A stretch of DNA of 64,000 bases from assembly GCF_002845745.1 (NCBI RefSeq), contig NZ_PIUM01000009.1, positions 62,001 through 126,000 on the forward strand, in the 5' to 3' direction. This document shows, piece by piece, positions 49,406-59,407 of the stretch. The DNA comes from Telmatospirillum siberiense (GTDB taxonomy: Bacteria; Pseudomonadota; Alphaproteobacteria; Rhodospirillales; Magnetospirillaceae). The position numbers and the translations under genes were made by a program. The notes under the pieces are model-generated. The model had not been told where the DNA came from and searched no databases. It worked only from the letters and a program-made list of their open reading frames with translations. Position 1 is the stretch's first letter; each line of letters opens with the position of its first letter.

Positions 49406-49542
49406 AATTTACCGCAAGTGAATATTTTCCAAGAAATTTACCTGACCGTAAATTGTCCTTCCACCCGCTCGTTCTTTGGTCTCGATCTATAATTTACCTC
49501 TCTGGTAAATTATTCAAAACCGGTATCCGCGAAGCGTAAATT
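49406..49542 (-). promoter_or_regulatory. Cluster of AATTTAC/GTAAATT dyads, candidate AnfA enhancer sites
   Basis: One dyad is perfect: ATAATTTACC (49489-49498) and its complement (49504-49513) with a five-base gap. A second has AATTTAC (49435-49441) and GTAAATT (49448-49454). A half-site AATTTACC lies at 49406-49413 and a GTAAATT at 49536-49542. They are 120-265 bases upstream of the sigma-54 promoter, the usual enhancer range for NifA-like activators. Assignment to AnfA is inference. Confidence 0.65.
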
Positions 49543-49697
49543 CTTGCATGAATCCGGGCCAGGCTCGTCAAGGGGGGCAACGTTTGCCGGACAGGCAAGA
49601 GCTGGCTCAAGATGCGGAAGGGGAGCGGCTTGTCAAAGACCTGGGATGATCCGTTCGCCGCGTTTGGCGAATGGGCCAGCGACGCGGACCGGCGGGC

Positions 49698-51362
<1,665 letters not shown>

Positions 51363-51689
51363 GGATTCGAAGCTTCAAAGAAAGATACTAGCAAGTTTAG
51401 GGCCAAAACGGCGCCGTGCCTTTATCTTTCAACCAAACGGGCATGTTCGGCGCCCACCGGCGACGACATCGGTTCCGAATGGTTGCCGATTCATCCTGGT
51501 GCCCCTCGGCTTTTCGCGGCAAGCGGGGGAGAAACATCTGCAAAAATTTACCGAAACCGTCAAAAAGTTGAGAGTTTTTACATTTTCTTCCGGAATCCAG
51601 CCGCAGCCGTGCCCGAGTTGCCCAATTTTCGGACATGGCATCGAATTTGCGGAACTCCTTCGCACCGAGGTTTGCAAAGGATGATTGCG
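51363..51689. promoter_or_regulatory. Divergent region between anfA and the PNPOx-like gene, with a second sigma-54-like promoter
   Basis: On the plus strand TGGCATCGAATTTGC (51636-51650) has GG and GC ten bases apart and the TTGC element, so transcription could start near 51662, about 28 bases before the PNPOx-like gene. An AATTTACC half-site at 51545-51552, followed seven bases later by a degenerate second arm (GTCAAAA), lies 84-91 bases upstream of it. This matches the sites before anfH. The anfA promoter itself is not recognised here. Confidence 0.6.
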
Positions 51690-52355
51690 ATGACTGAAGA
51701 AACAGGCCGGGAACGGGCTCCCAGCGAACGGACCCGCGTCAGGCGCTACAATTGGCTGGCCCGCTACGATCGCAAGACCGTCGAGGACATCCTCGACGCC
51801 ACGCCGCTGGCTCATGTGGGGTGCGTGATGGACGGCGTTCCTTTCGTCACCCCGACTTTTTTCTGGCGGGAGGGCGATCGGGTCTACTGGCATGGATCCG
51901 TGGCCGGCCGCATGTTCAAAGCGTTGGAGCATCAGGACATCTGCTTCACCGTTTCCCTTCTCGACGGCCTCGTGGTGGCGCGTTCCGCCTATAACTTCAA
52001 CTGTAACTTTCGTTCGCTCATGTTGCTCGGTCGTGCCGAACTCATCCGGGACGAAGCGCTCAAGGCCGAGAAACTGCGCAATTTCGTCAATGGTCTGATC
52101 CCCGGCGAATGGGAGCGGCTGCGGCCCATCCATCAACGCGAGGTCAAGGTGACGGCGATGGCTTCCCTGTCCATTGCCGAGGCGTCATGCAAGATGAGGG
52201 TGGGGCCTCCCCTCGACGACGAAGAGGATTACTCCTTTCCTTCTTGGGCGGGGGTGATTCCCATTCGCTACCAGGTCTTGCCGCCGGAACCCGACCCGAG
52301 GAATCCGCCCGGAACGGAAATGCCCGAGGATATCCTCAAATTCCATTTGGGATAG
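51690..52355 (+). CDS. Pyridoxamine-5'-phosphate-oxidase-like flavin-binding protein, possible Anf3-type
   Basis: The 221-residue protein has a split beta-barrel flavin-binding pattern of the PNPOx/NimA-like superfamily: YDRKTVEDILDATPLAHVGC, VPFVTPTFFWREGDRVYWHG, ICFTVSLLDGLVVARSAYNF and FRSLMLLGRAELI. The start is ATG 51690, spaced from AAAGGA; ATG 51681 is too close to it. It diverges from anfA and has a sigma-54-like promoter with an Anf-type half-site, so it may be co-regulated with the nitrogenase. In other diazotrophs Anf3, a heme-FAD oxidase proposed to protect iron-only nitrogenase from oxygen, is of similar size. Orthology is not established here. Confidence 0.75.
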   Translation: MTEETGRERAPSERTRVRRYNWLARYDRKTVEDILDATPLAHVGCVMDGVPFVTPTFFWREGDRVYWHGSVAGRMFKALEHQDICFTVSLLDGLVVARSAYNFNCNFRSLMLLGRAELIRDEALKAEKLRNFVNGLIPGEWERLRPIHQREVKVTAMASLSIAEASCKMRVGPPLDDEEDYSFPSWAGVIPIRYQVLPPEPDPRNPPGTEMPEDILKFHLG

Positions 52356-52450
52356 GGGGGCTTCCGGCCCAATATCGAAACATGGCGCCGGATGGCAGGC
52401 TTTCGCCAAACGCTGGGCAAAACGACGGGAACGGATGCTAGCCTGAAAGA

Positions 52451-53890
52451 ATGAGCGAGAGGTTTTTCAAGCGGTCCACCGTCGTCGCCCTGATCGTCGC
52501 CGGGGCCTTCTTCATGGAATATATCGACAGCACGGTGATCGCCACGGCGTTGCCGATGATGGCCAGGACATTTCATGCCAATCCCGTCGCCCTGAGCATC
52601 GGCCTGACGGCCTATCTGCTGACCCTGGTGGTGTTCATTCCCGTCAGCAGTTGGATCGCCGACCGTTTCGGCACGCGGTCCGTCTTCACTTCGGCGATGA
52701 CGGTTTTCACCCTGGCCTCGGTGCTTTGCGGCCTCAGCGAGGGCGTCGGGGAATTCGTCGCCGCCCGGGTTCTTCAGGGCATCGGCGGGGCGATGATGGT
52801 TCCCGTCGGACGGATGGTCGTCTTGCGCACGACCGAGAAGAAGGACCTGATCAGCGCCATCGCGCTGCTGACCTGGCCGGCGTTGGCCGCGCCGATCCTG
52901 GGCCCGCCGCTTGGCGGCCTGATCTGCACTTATTGGTCCTGGCGCTGGATTTTCCTGCTTAACGTCCCCTTGGGGCTGGCGGGTATCCTGGCCGCCCTCA
53001 AGCTGATGCCGAACATCCGCGCCGAAGAGCGGCGGCCCTTCGATCCCCTCGGCTTTCTCATGACCGGCAGCGCTTTGGCCTGCGTCATGTACGGGGTGGA
53101 CCGCATCGGCAACGTCGGAAGCATCTGGTCCCTGCCCACCTTTCTCCTGATGGCGGGCGTGGTTCTGGGGATGGCGTCGGTCCGGCATTTGCGGCGGCAT
53201 CCGACACCGGTCATCGATCTGTGGCCGATGCGGGTTCCGACCTTCGCCGCCACCACCTGGGGCGGTTCCCTGTTCCGTATGACGATCAGCTCGGCGCCTT
53301 TCCTGATGCCCTTGATGCTGCAGGTGGGGTTCGGCATGAGCGCGTTGACTTCGGGCGGTCTGACCTTGTGGATCTTCATCGGCAATTTCGGCATGAAGGC
53401 GGTGACCACCCCGATCCTGAAACGCTTCGGATTTCGAACGACGCTGGTGGTCAATGGCGCGGCCACGGCGATTTCCATCCTGGCCTGCTCCTTCCTGTTT
53501 CCCTCGACGCCCACCTGGATTCTGGCGGCCGTTTTGTGTTTCGGCGGCTTGTGCCGCTCGATGCAGTTCACCGCGATCAGTTCGCTTTCCTACGCCGACA
53601 TTCCTCCCGACCGGATGAGCGGCGCCTCCTCCTTCGGCAGTCTGATCCAGCAGATGTCCTTGGGGATGGGCGTCGCCGCCGGAGCCCTGGCGCTGCATAT
53701 CGCCATGGCGTTTCATGGCCATGCCGGCGAACCGCTCACCGCCGACTTCCAACTGGCTTTCGCCCTGCTGGCGGTTGTCGCGGCACTCGGCCTGATCAGC
53801 TTCCTGCGCCTGGATCCTTCCGCCGGGGCGGATGTCAGCGGCCATCGCCCGGAAGAGCGGCGCGGCCGTCAGCCGACTGGCGCTGGATGA
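52451..53890 (+). CDS. MFS transporter, DHA2 (EmrB/QacA) family
   Basis: The 479-residue protein has 14 predicted helices and begins in the EmrB manner: FFMEYIDSTVIATALPMMAR, then the loop motif DRFGTRSVF and RVLQGIGGAMMVPVGR. DHA2 pumps export drugs or other amphiphilic compounds with protons. There is no EmrA adaptor beside it, so it probably works alone in the inner membrane. It is followed by a hairpin terminator and convergent genes. Confidence 0.9.
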   Translation: MSERFFKRSTVVALIVAGAFFMEYIDSTVIATALPMMARTFHANPVALSIGLTAYLLTLVVFIPVSSWIADRFGTRSVFTSAMTVFTLASVLCGLSEGVGEFVAARVLQGIGGAMMVPVGRMVVLRTTEKKDLISAIALLTWPALAAPILGPPLGGLICTYWSWRWIFLLNVPLGLAGILAALKLMPNIRAEERRPFDPLGFLMTGSALACVMYGVDRIGNVGSIWSLPTFLLMAGVVLGMASVRHLRRHPTPVIDLWPMRVPTFAATTWGGSLFRMTISSAPFLMPLMLQVGFGMSALTSGGLTLWIFIGNFGMKAVTTPILKRFGFRTTLVVNGAATAISILACSFLFPSTPTWILAAVLCFGGLCRSMQFTAISSLSYADIPPDRMSGASSFGSLIQQMSLGMGVAAGALALHIAMAFHGHAGEPLTADFQLAFALLAVVAALGLISFLRLDPSAGADVSGHRPEERRGRQPTGAG

Positions 53891-53896
53891 GAAGCG

Positions 53897-53917
53897 CACC
53901 GGCTCGGAAGGCCGGTG
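53897..53917 (+). terminator. Terminator after the DHA2 transporter
   Basis: CACCGGC (53897-53903) pairs with GCCGGTG (53911-53917); TTTTT follows at 53926-53930. It lies seven bases after the stop codon. Confidence 0.6.
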
Positions 53918-53943
53918 TCACTGACTTTTTGTCCTTTCCCGCT

Positions 53944-54894
53944 CTACTCGCGCTCGTTCTGCAGGCGGGCCTTGTCCAGGCGGTCCTTCATGCCGGCGGC
54001 CTTGGCGAAGAATTGGTCGGCATCGACGGGAGGGGCCAGGCGCATCCACGGGGGTTGCAGCAGATGTAGATATCCCACCGATTCGTTGCCGAACAGCTTG
54101 TCGTACTGGGCCGCCGTCTGCAAAAGAACGGCGATTGCCATCACGCCGCCGACGATTCCGGCTTTCAGGGCGGGCTTTGCCGGGGTGATGAGCTGTAAAT
54201 GGGCGAAGCAGGCCGCGGCCACGGCCATCCAGGCGCCGATAAAGTTGATCGCCGGCAGATGCGACCAGGAAAAGATGAAGGCGCCGCGGGTGATCACCTC
54301 GTTGAACAGCGAATAGCCGAGAATGGCGACCAGGGGGATCCTGAGCGAGCGTTCGAAATGGGCATGACCGGAAAAAACGCGGGTGATCAATGCCCAGGCC
54401 GTCGTCCAGACGATGAGCATGCCGGCGACGATCAGAATGGGCGTAAGCAGCCAGGAGACTTTCGGTTCCGTGATCATCCGCAGATAGGCGAACAGGGTTT
54501 CCGAGGCGACGAAGGCCGTCCCCAGCAGAAGCAGGCTGGGCCAGATGCGGCATTCGCCGACGAAGGCCCGCTCGGGCGGCACCGGATGGGATTGATCGCG
54601 GATCCGGACCAGGGTGCGGCCGATGACGACCGGATGCTCGCCGTCGAGCGTCGTTCGGGTCGCCCTGGAACCGTCGCTCAGAACCAGTCCATTGGCGCTG
54701 CCCAGATCCTCCATGATCAGCGCGCCGTCGTCGTCGCGGAAGACGCGGGCATGGGCGGGCGCCACATGCGGGTCGTCCAGAACGACATCGTTGGCGTAAC
54801 CGCGCCCGATGCGGATGAGGGGCCCGGCGCAGCGGAAACGGGAAATCACCTCGCGTTGCCGGGAGAGCACTTCTATCCAGATCACTTCTTCCAT
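53944..54894 (-). CDS. FHA-domain membrane protein
   Basis: The 316-residue protein has an N-terminal FHA domain (about residues 20-100) with IRIGRGYANDVVL, the HA pair in VAPAHARVFRDDDG and DLGSANGLVL, a phosphothreonine-binding fold. Six to seven membrane helices follow (about 125-285) and a short charged C-terminal tail. Its start overlaps the end of the upstream protease gene by 13 bases, so the two are coupled. FHA domains read Ser/Thr kinase signals; no kinase or phosphatase gene is in view. The combination with a periplasmic protease is unexplained. Confidence 0.8.
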   Translation of the reverse strand: MEEVIWIEVLSRQREVISRFRCAGPLIRIGRGYANDVVLDDPHVAPAHARVFRDDDGALIMEDLGSANGLVLSDGSRATRTTLDGEHPVVIGRTLVRIRDQSHPVPPERAFVGECRIWPSLLLLGTAFVASETLFAYLRMITEPKVSWLLTPILIVAGMLIVWTTAWALITRVFSGHAHFERSLRIPLVAILGYSLFNEVITRGAFIFSWSHLPAINFIGAWMAVAAACFAHLQLITPAKPALKAGIVGGVMAIAVLLQTAAQYDKLFGNESVGYLHLLQPPWMRLAPPVDADQFFAKAAGMKDRLDKARLQNERE

Positions 54895-56225
54895 TGGATC
54901 ATTTCGAGAAAATGCCTGGCGACCGATATGGCGGTATCGTAATCCGTCCCTTCCAGGGCGAGACGGGATACCAGGGCTTGTTGGCTGCCGTCCTGGGTGA
55001 TCGCCAGCATCCAGACGTCGTATAGTCCGTTGAACGGCCGGTAGGCCCGCGCGCACCAGATGCCCCGGAGCGGGGGATGGTTTCCGGCAAGAGCCAGGAA
55101 GTCGTCATGGCAGGTGGTCTGGCTTTGCCACTTGCCCCCCTGATTGCCGGTGCCCCACAGATTGGTCAGTTGGGACAGGAAGGAGGCGAACTGGAAATCG
55201 TTCAGATCGCCGTTGCGGAGCAGGGAATGGCTCATGTGGATCATCCCGGAACTGAGATCCGGGGCGATGAAAAGCTGCGAATTGCTGTTGCAGAAAGACG
55301 TGTTCACCGTGGCCCGCGGTTTTGGGTTTTCGCCCGCGTTGGTGTTGGCCCAGCAACTGAACCAGGGGGCCAGGCTTTCCGGAACCTGATAGGCTCCGAA
55401 AGCCACCTCGCGCATGCCCAGTTCGGTGAAGGCTTTGAAAAAGCCCGTCTGCCAGGCGGTCAACTGGCGGCCGACGTCCTCCTTCAGCGCGGAGGGAGCC
55501 GGCACCGGTTTTCCGACGGCCTCGGCCAGCAGGGTCCGCGCCTTGATGGCCGGCACGAGGAAGCTGACCTGTTCGCCGCGCACCATGCGGGCGACGTTCA
55601 CTCCCACCACGCGGCCGTCGGTGCTGAGCGCCGGTCCTCCGCTCACGCCGGGATTGAGCGAGGCCGAGAAATGGATGCGTTCGCCGTAACTGCGCTCAAC
55701 CAGGCCGTTGTAGGTGCCCTCGATAATGGCGAAGCCGAGATCGAGGGGATTGCCCAGTGAATAGAGGCGTTCTCCCTTGGGCAGGGTCCGCGCCAGGGCC
55801 CGGGGGTCGAAATCGAAATGCGGGCGGTCGTCCTTGTCGAGGCGCACCACGGCCAGATCGTCGGCGACATCCACGGCGATGACCTGAAGGCTGCCGCGGC
55901 CTCCGTCCATCGCCACATATTCCAGGGTGTAAGTTCCCGGCTCCATCACATATTGCGAGACGACATGGTAATTGGTGATGGCCTGGCCATCGCCGACCAG
56001 GAAGCCCGATCCGATGGAGGCCTGCCGTCCGGCGGCGGTGAGCATGGTGCGGATTTGCAGGAGTTTCGGCCGCGCCTCGGCATAGATCTGTTCGGCCACG
56101 GCCGAAGGGGGCTCGGCCGCCGGCGGCGCGCCCGGGCTCGATTGCGCCCGCGCGCCGGATCCCGTGGAAGCCATCATGGCGACGCATAAAACCGCGAAAC
56201 GGAATGTCTTGGACAGGGATCCCAT
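54882..56225 (-). CDS. Secreted trypsin-like serine protease with extra C-terminal domain
   Basis: The 447-residue protein has a signal peptide (MGSLSKTFRFAVLCVAMMAS, cleaved near ARAQ). The trypsin-like domain (about 45-240) has His in ITNYHVV, Asp in ADDLAVVRLD and Ser in NPGVSGGPAL. About 200 residues of unrecognised sequence follow, with CWANTNAGENP and several Cys that could form disulfides. It differs from the lipoprotein protease at 31066. A start at 56297 is possible but would bury the signal peptide. It lies between corA and the FHA gene on one strand. Confidence 0.82.
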   Translation of the reverse strand: MGSLSKTFRFAVLCVAMMASTGSGARAQSSPGAPPAAEPPSAVAEQIYAEARPKLLQIRTMLTAAGRQASIGSGFLVGDGQAITNYHVVSQYVMEPGTYTLEYVAMDGGRGSLQVIAVDVADDLAVVRLDKDDRPHFDFDPRALARTLPKGERLYSLGNPLDLGFAIIEGTYNGLVERSYGERIHFSASLNPGVSGGPALSTDGRVVGVNVARMVRGEQVSFLVPAIKARTLLAEAVGKPVPAPSALKEDVGRQLTAWQTGFFKAFTELGMREVAFGAYQVPESLAPWFSCWANTNAGENPKPRATVNTSFCNSNSQLFIAPDLSSGMIHMSHSLLRNGDLNDFQFASFLSQLTNLWGTGNQGGKWQSQTTCHDDFLALAGNHPPLRGIWCARAYRPFNGLYDVWMLAITQDGSQQALVSRLALEGTDYDTAISVARHFLEMIQWKK

Positions 56226-56321
56226 CGTCGGAAAGGCTTGCTTCAAATGATCGGGGCTGCACGATAGCGCAGCTTCGGTGATCTTGTCCCCCTTCATGCC
56301 CGTCCAGCCGGGGCGGGCGGG

Positions 56322-57290
56322 TTACAGCCAGCGGGCCCGCTTGAAGCGGAAGAACAGCGTCACGCACAGCGCCGCGATCACTCCCAGCACGACGAAATAG
56401 CCGAAATGGGTCTTCAGTTCCGGCATATATTCGAAGTTCATTCCGTAAATGCCGGCGATGGCGGTGGGCACCGCCAGGATGGCCGCCCAGGCCGCCAATT
56501 GCCGGGTGATTTCCCCCTGGCGCTGCTGTTCGAGAAGATGGCTGACTTCGAAGACCGAGGCCAGGACCTCGCGCAGCGTCTGCACCATGCCCTCGACGCG
56601 CCGCACATGATCGAGCACGTCGGAGAAATAGGGGCGTACCTCGGTGTCCAGACAGGGAAGATCGAGGTGGATCAGCTTGTTGCAGACTTCCGACATCGGT
56701 CCCAGGACCCGCTGGAAGCGGATCAGTTCGCGGCGCAGCCTGAAAATGCGCATCACGTCGTCGCGGCCGAGGAAGGTGTCGAGCGCCGTCTGTTCCATTC
56801 TCAGCACGTCCTCCTCGATGGTCTCGACGATCGGCAGATAGCCGTCGACGATAAAATCGAGGATGGCGTGCAGCACATAGTCCTCGCCGTTGCCCAGCAG
56901 GCTCGGCGCCGCCTCCAAATGGTCGCGCAGGGACACGTAGCCCCGCGCCGATCCGTGGCGGACCGAGATGATATAGTCCTGGCCGACGAAGAAGGAGGTT
57001 TCGCCATAGGCGATGGCGTCGCCTTCGATCCGGGCGGTTTTGGCGACGACGAACACCTGTTCGCCATAGACGTCCACCTTCGGCACCTGATGGGCCTGCA
57101 ACGCGTCTTCCACCGCCAGCGGATGCAGGCCGTAGCTTTCCTGAAGGGTCCTGAGTTCGGCCTCGGACGGTTCGAACAAGCCGATCCAGACGAATTCGGA
57201 CCGGTCCTTCGCGCACTGCAGCGGATGATCCAAGGACACCGGCCCGACCTTCTTGCCGTTCCGGTAGAGAGTGGCGGCGACAACGCTCAT
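56322..57290 (-). CDS. CorA-type magnesium/cobalt transporter
   Basis: The 322-residue protein ends with the CorA membrane part: two helices, with the selectivity motif YGMN just after the first (residues near 283). The large N-terminal domain has GLHPLAVEDALQAHQVPKVD and FVVAKTARI, typical of CorA. CorA pentamers carry Mg2+ (also Co2+ or Ni2+) down the membrane potential. It is probably the first gene of the corA-protease-FHA cluster, since the protease follows on the same strand. Confidence 0.93.
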   Translation of the reverse strand: MSVVAATLYRNGKKVGPVSLDHPLQCAKDRSEFVWIGLFEPSEAELRTLQESYGLHPLAVEDALQAHQVPKVDVYGEQVFVVAKTARIEGDAIAYGETSFFVGQDYIISVRHGSARGYVSLRDHLEAAPSLLGNGEDYVLHAILDFIVDGYLPIVETIEEDVLRMEQTALDTFLGRDDVMRIFRLRRELIRFQRVLGPMSEVCNKLIHLDLPCLDTEVRPYFSDVLDHVRRVEGMVQTLREVLASVFEVSHLLEQQRQGEITRQLAAWAAILAVPTAIAGIYGMNFEYMPELKTHFGYFVVLGVIAALCVTLFFRFKRARWL

Positions 57291-57384
57291 GTTTTTCCGG
57301 CTTTATCCCTGATGCGATCTGGCGGTGCATCCTGACATCGCTTGACCGAGGGGGCAACCTGGGCGGAATTGGGGAAAGCTCCCG

Positions 57385-58128
57385 TCATTGCCCGGTCAGT
57401 TTGACGGCGTTCTCCGGCGCTTGCAGGGATGCAATGCGCTGGACCTGCTCCATCACCTGCGATGCGAAGAGGATTCCCGACGGCTCGAAGGGAAACCCGC
57501 CCGCCCGCAGGGCGTCGGCGGTCCAAGTGTTGCAGTTGTAGAACGAATCATAGGTCTGGCGCCCCGCATAGAAGACGTTTTGGTCGCCATATGCGGCGAC
57601 CCGCGTCAGTGTCGTGCCATCGCGCCTGTCCAGCGAATTCCAGGCGAATTCCAAGATTCGGTCGAGGGCTTCCTGCGGCAGGTGAAGTCTGACGATCGTG
57701 TGGTCGGCATCCTCGGGCAGCGCGCCGACGGTGGTCAGTTGGACGGCGCTGGGTCCGGGAAACAATGCGGCCATCGCTGTGCCGAAACCGGCGTCATGGT
57801 CGGCGAAATAGGCGCGATCGCCGAACCCGATGAGCAGGTATCGGGCACCTGAAGTGGTCGGATCGACAGTGGCGAGGGGGCCTGAAACCTGGTTGGTCAA
57901 CAGACCGATCTCGGTGTGCCAATCCCGGGCGATGACGGCGATTTCCACATTTCCGGTTTGTACGGAGCGTGTCGGAATGGGCTGGCTGCCCGCGCAGGCC
58001 GACAGGATGCCCCCGATGACGCAAAGGCCGAAGACGAGGCCCGGCGTGCGGATCCCCGGACTCCGGGTGCGCCGATCGGTTCCGATCAGCGCGGACAGGA
58101 AAAAGGCCCCCCTCAAGATGCCCGGCAT
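57385..58128 (-). CDS. DUF2459 family lipoprotein
   Basis: The 247-residue protein belongs to the TIGR02117/DUF2459 group, recognised by EIAVIARDWHTEIGLLTN, LLIGFGDRAYF and the YNCNTWTADALRAGGF stretch near the C-terminus; the family has no known function. A lipobox (LSACAGS, near residue 42) follows an N-terminal helix, so it is probably anchored on the periplasmic side. Its start overlaps the upstream membrane protein gene by 16 bases; the two are coupled. Confidence 0.75.
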   Translation of the reverse strand: MPGILRGAFFLSALIGTDRRTRSPGIRTPGLVFGLCVIGGILSACAGSQPIPTRSVQTGNVEIAVIARDWHTEIGLLTNQVSGPLATVDPTTSGARYLLIGFGDRAYFADHDAGFGTAMAALFPGPSAVQLTTVGALPEDADHTIVRLHLPQEALDRILEFAWNSLDRRDGTTLTRVAAYGDQNVFYAGRQTYDSFYNCNTWTADALRAGGFPFEPSGILFASQVMEQVQRIASLQAPENAVKLTGQ

Positions 58129-58643
58129 TTGAGCAGGAAGTGGAAGACCCAGGCCACGGGAATGGCCAGGGCTCCTCCCAAATAGGCGGCATTGTGCATA
58201 TAGGCCACGCACAGGAAGGCCCGGGGGTCTTCGAGCCCCGCCGGGAGAAACCATCGCGGATGCCCTCCCAGGTCGAAGTGCGTCGTTTGGATGGCGCCGT
58301 AAGCCAGGCCGCCGAGCGCGACGAGCAGCACGAAGCCGACAACGACGGGAAGAGACAGTAGCAGGGCGCTTCGCATTTGGGCCGCGCTTCGGTGAATGAA
58401 TCCGGCCGCGCCGGTCAGCACACCCAATGGAATGCCCATCCACCAGGAGGCGAGGATTCCGACCTCTGCCGCGCGGATTCGCTCGGGAACGGCCGCGTTG
58501 AGAAGGTTGAACTGGTGGAATTTGAACTTGCTATAGTACTCCGAGGAAACGGAGTAGCTGATCTGGTCATGCACGGCGCCAAACAGACCGGCGGCGCAGA
58601 TCGCCAGAAGAACATATTTCGAGAAGAGGCTCAGCTTTTCCAT
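58113..58643 (-). CDS. Membrane protein of unknown function
   Basis: The 176-residue protein has four predicted helices (about residues 5-25, 55-80, 85-110, 140-165) and a conserved-looking segment HDQISYSVSSEYYSKFKFHQ between the first and second. I do not recognise the family. ATG 58643 is preferred, with a weak GTGAG before it; ATG 58658 would add five residues. It is coupled to the DUF2459 gene. Confidence 0.65.
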   Translation of the reverse strand: MEKLSLFSKYVLLAICAAGLFGAVHDQISYSVSSEYYSKFKFHQFNLLNAAVPERIRAAEVGILASWWMGIPLGVLTGAAGFIHRSAAQMRSALLLSLPVVVGFVLLVALGGLAYGAIQTTHFDLGGHPRWFLPAGLEDPRAFLCVAYMHNAAYLGGALAIPVAWVFHFLLKCRAS

Positions 58644-58685
58644 CGGCTCACGTGACATGTTGGGTGGCGCGGAAGAGGGCGAAAG

Positions 58686-58790
58686 CCCTTCTCCCCTCGT
58701 GGGAGAAGGGGTGGGATGAGGGGGCATTCCGCCGACAGGCGGAGAAAAATTCTGAAGCTTTGTGCGACTTTCCCCCTTCCTCTCCCACAA
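58686..58790. repeat. Intergenic palindromic repeat block
   Basis: A 10-base stem (CCCTTCTCCC at 58686-58695, GGGAGAAGGG at 58701-58710, loop CTCGT) is followed by GGGGTGGGATGAGGGGG and then, at about 58770, a related CCCCCTTCCTCTCCC run. Read in reverse it parallels the block at 1351-1404. It lies in the 266-base non-coding region between the membrane protein and the GNAT gene. Confidence 0.45.
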
Positions 58791-58909
58791 GGGGCAAGAC
58801 TACGAAGCCCGGCATTATTCCCCTCTTGCGGCGGCGCAAGGTAACATATTGATGTTGTTCAGTCACAGATTTGCGCTGGTCCCTCCAGCCGAAAGGAGCC
58901 GTGGGTTCC

Positions 58910-59344
58910 ATGTATAAGATCCGCCCGATGACCGCCGATGATTACGACTCGGTGATCGATCTCATGACGCGAACGCCCGGCATTTCGGTTCGGGATGCCG
59001 ATTCGCGCGAATCGACGGTGCGTTATCTCGAACGCAATCCGGGGCTGAGCTTCGTTGCCGAAATTGGTGGCCGGCTCGGCGCTTGCGTCATGTCCGGGCA
59101 TGACGGGCGTCGCGGATATCTCCAGCATCTGGTCGTGCTGCCGGACTACAGGCGGCGGGGTATCGCGACCGCGCTTGTCGAGCGCTGCCTGTCCGAGCTT
59201 GAGGGGCTTGGAATTCTCAAATGCCATATCGACGTGTTCAAAACCAACGCCCAGGCCTCGGCTTACTGGGAAGGCCAGGGATGGACGTTGAGAACGGACA
59301 TCAACCGCTATTCCTTCGTTCGGACAGGGGCCGAGAACGCGTAA
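58910..59344 (+). CDS. GNAT family N-acetyltransferase
   Basis: The 144-residue protein has the GNAT core: MYKIRPMTADDYDSVIDL at the start, acetyl-CoA-binding LVVLPDYRRRGIATALVERC (about residues 74-93), and the C-terminal NAQASAYWEGQGWT. It transfers an acetyl group to an unknown amine. ATG 58910 follows GAAAGGAG with a rather long gap. Its TAA stop codon is part of the target duplication of the MITE that follows immediately. Confidence 0.88.
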   Translation: MYKIRPMTADDYDSVIDLMTRTPGISVRDADSRESTVRYLERNPGLSFVAEIGGRLGACVMSGHDGRRGYLQHLVVLPDYRRRGIATALVERCLSELEGLGILKCHIDVFKTNAQASAYWEGQGWTLRTDINRYSFVRTGAENA

Positions 59345-59407
59345 GGGCCTGTTGATGAATTAATGCGTCGTTTGCTTGATCGCTCGCGGTTAGTCGTCAA
59401 CAAGCCC
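59345..59407. mobile_element. 63-bp MITE flanked by TAA duplications
   Basis: The element starts GGGCCTGTTGATGA and ends in the complement of GGGCTTGTTGACGA, imperfect inverted repeats of about 26 bases. It is flanked on both sides by TAA (59342-59344 and 59408-59410). The ends and the 3-base duplication resemble IS5-family elements. No coding capacity. Confidence 0.7.
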
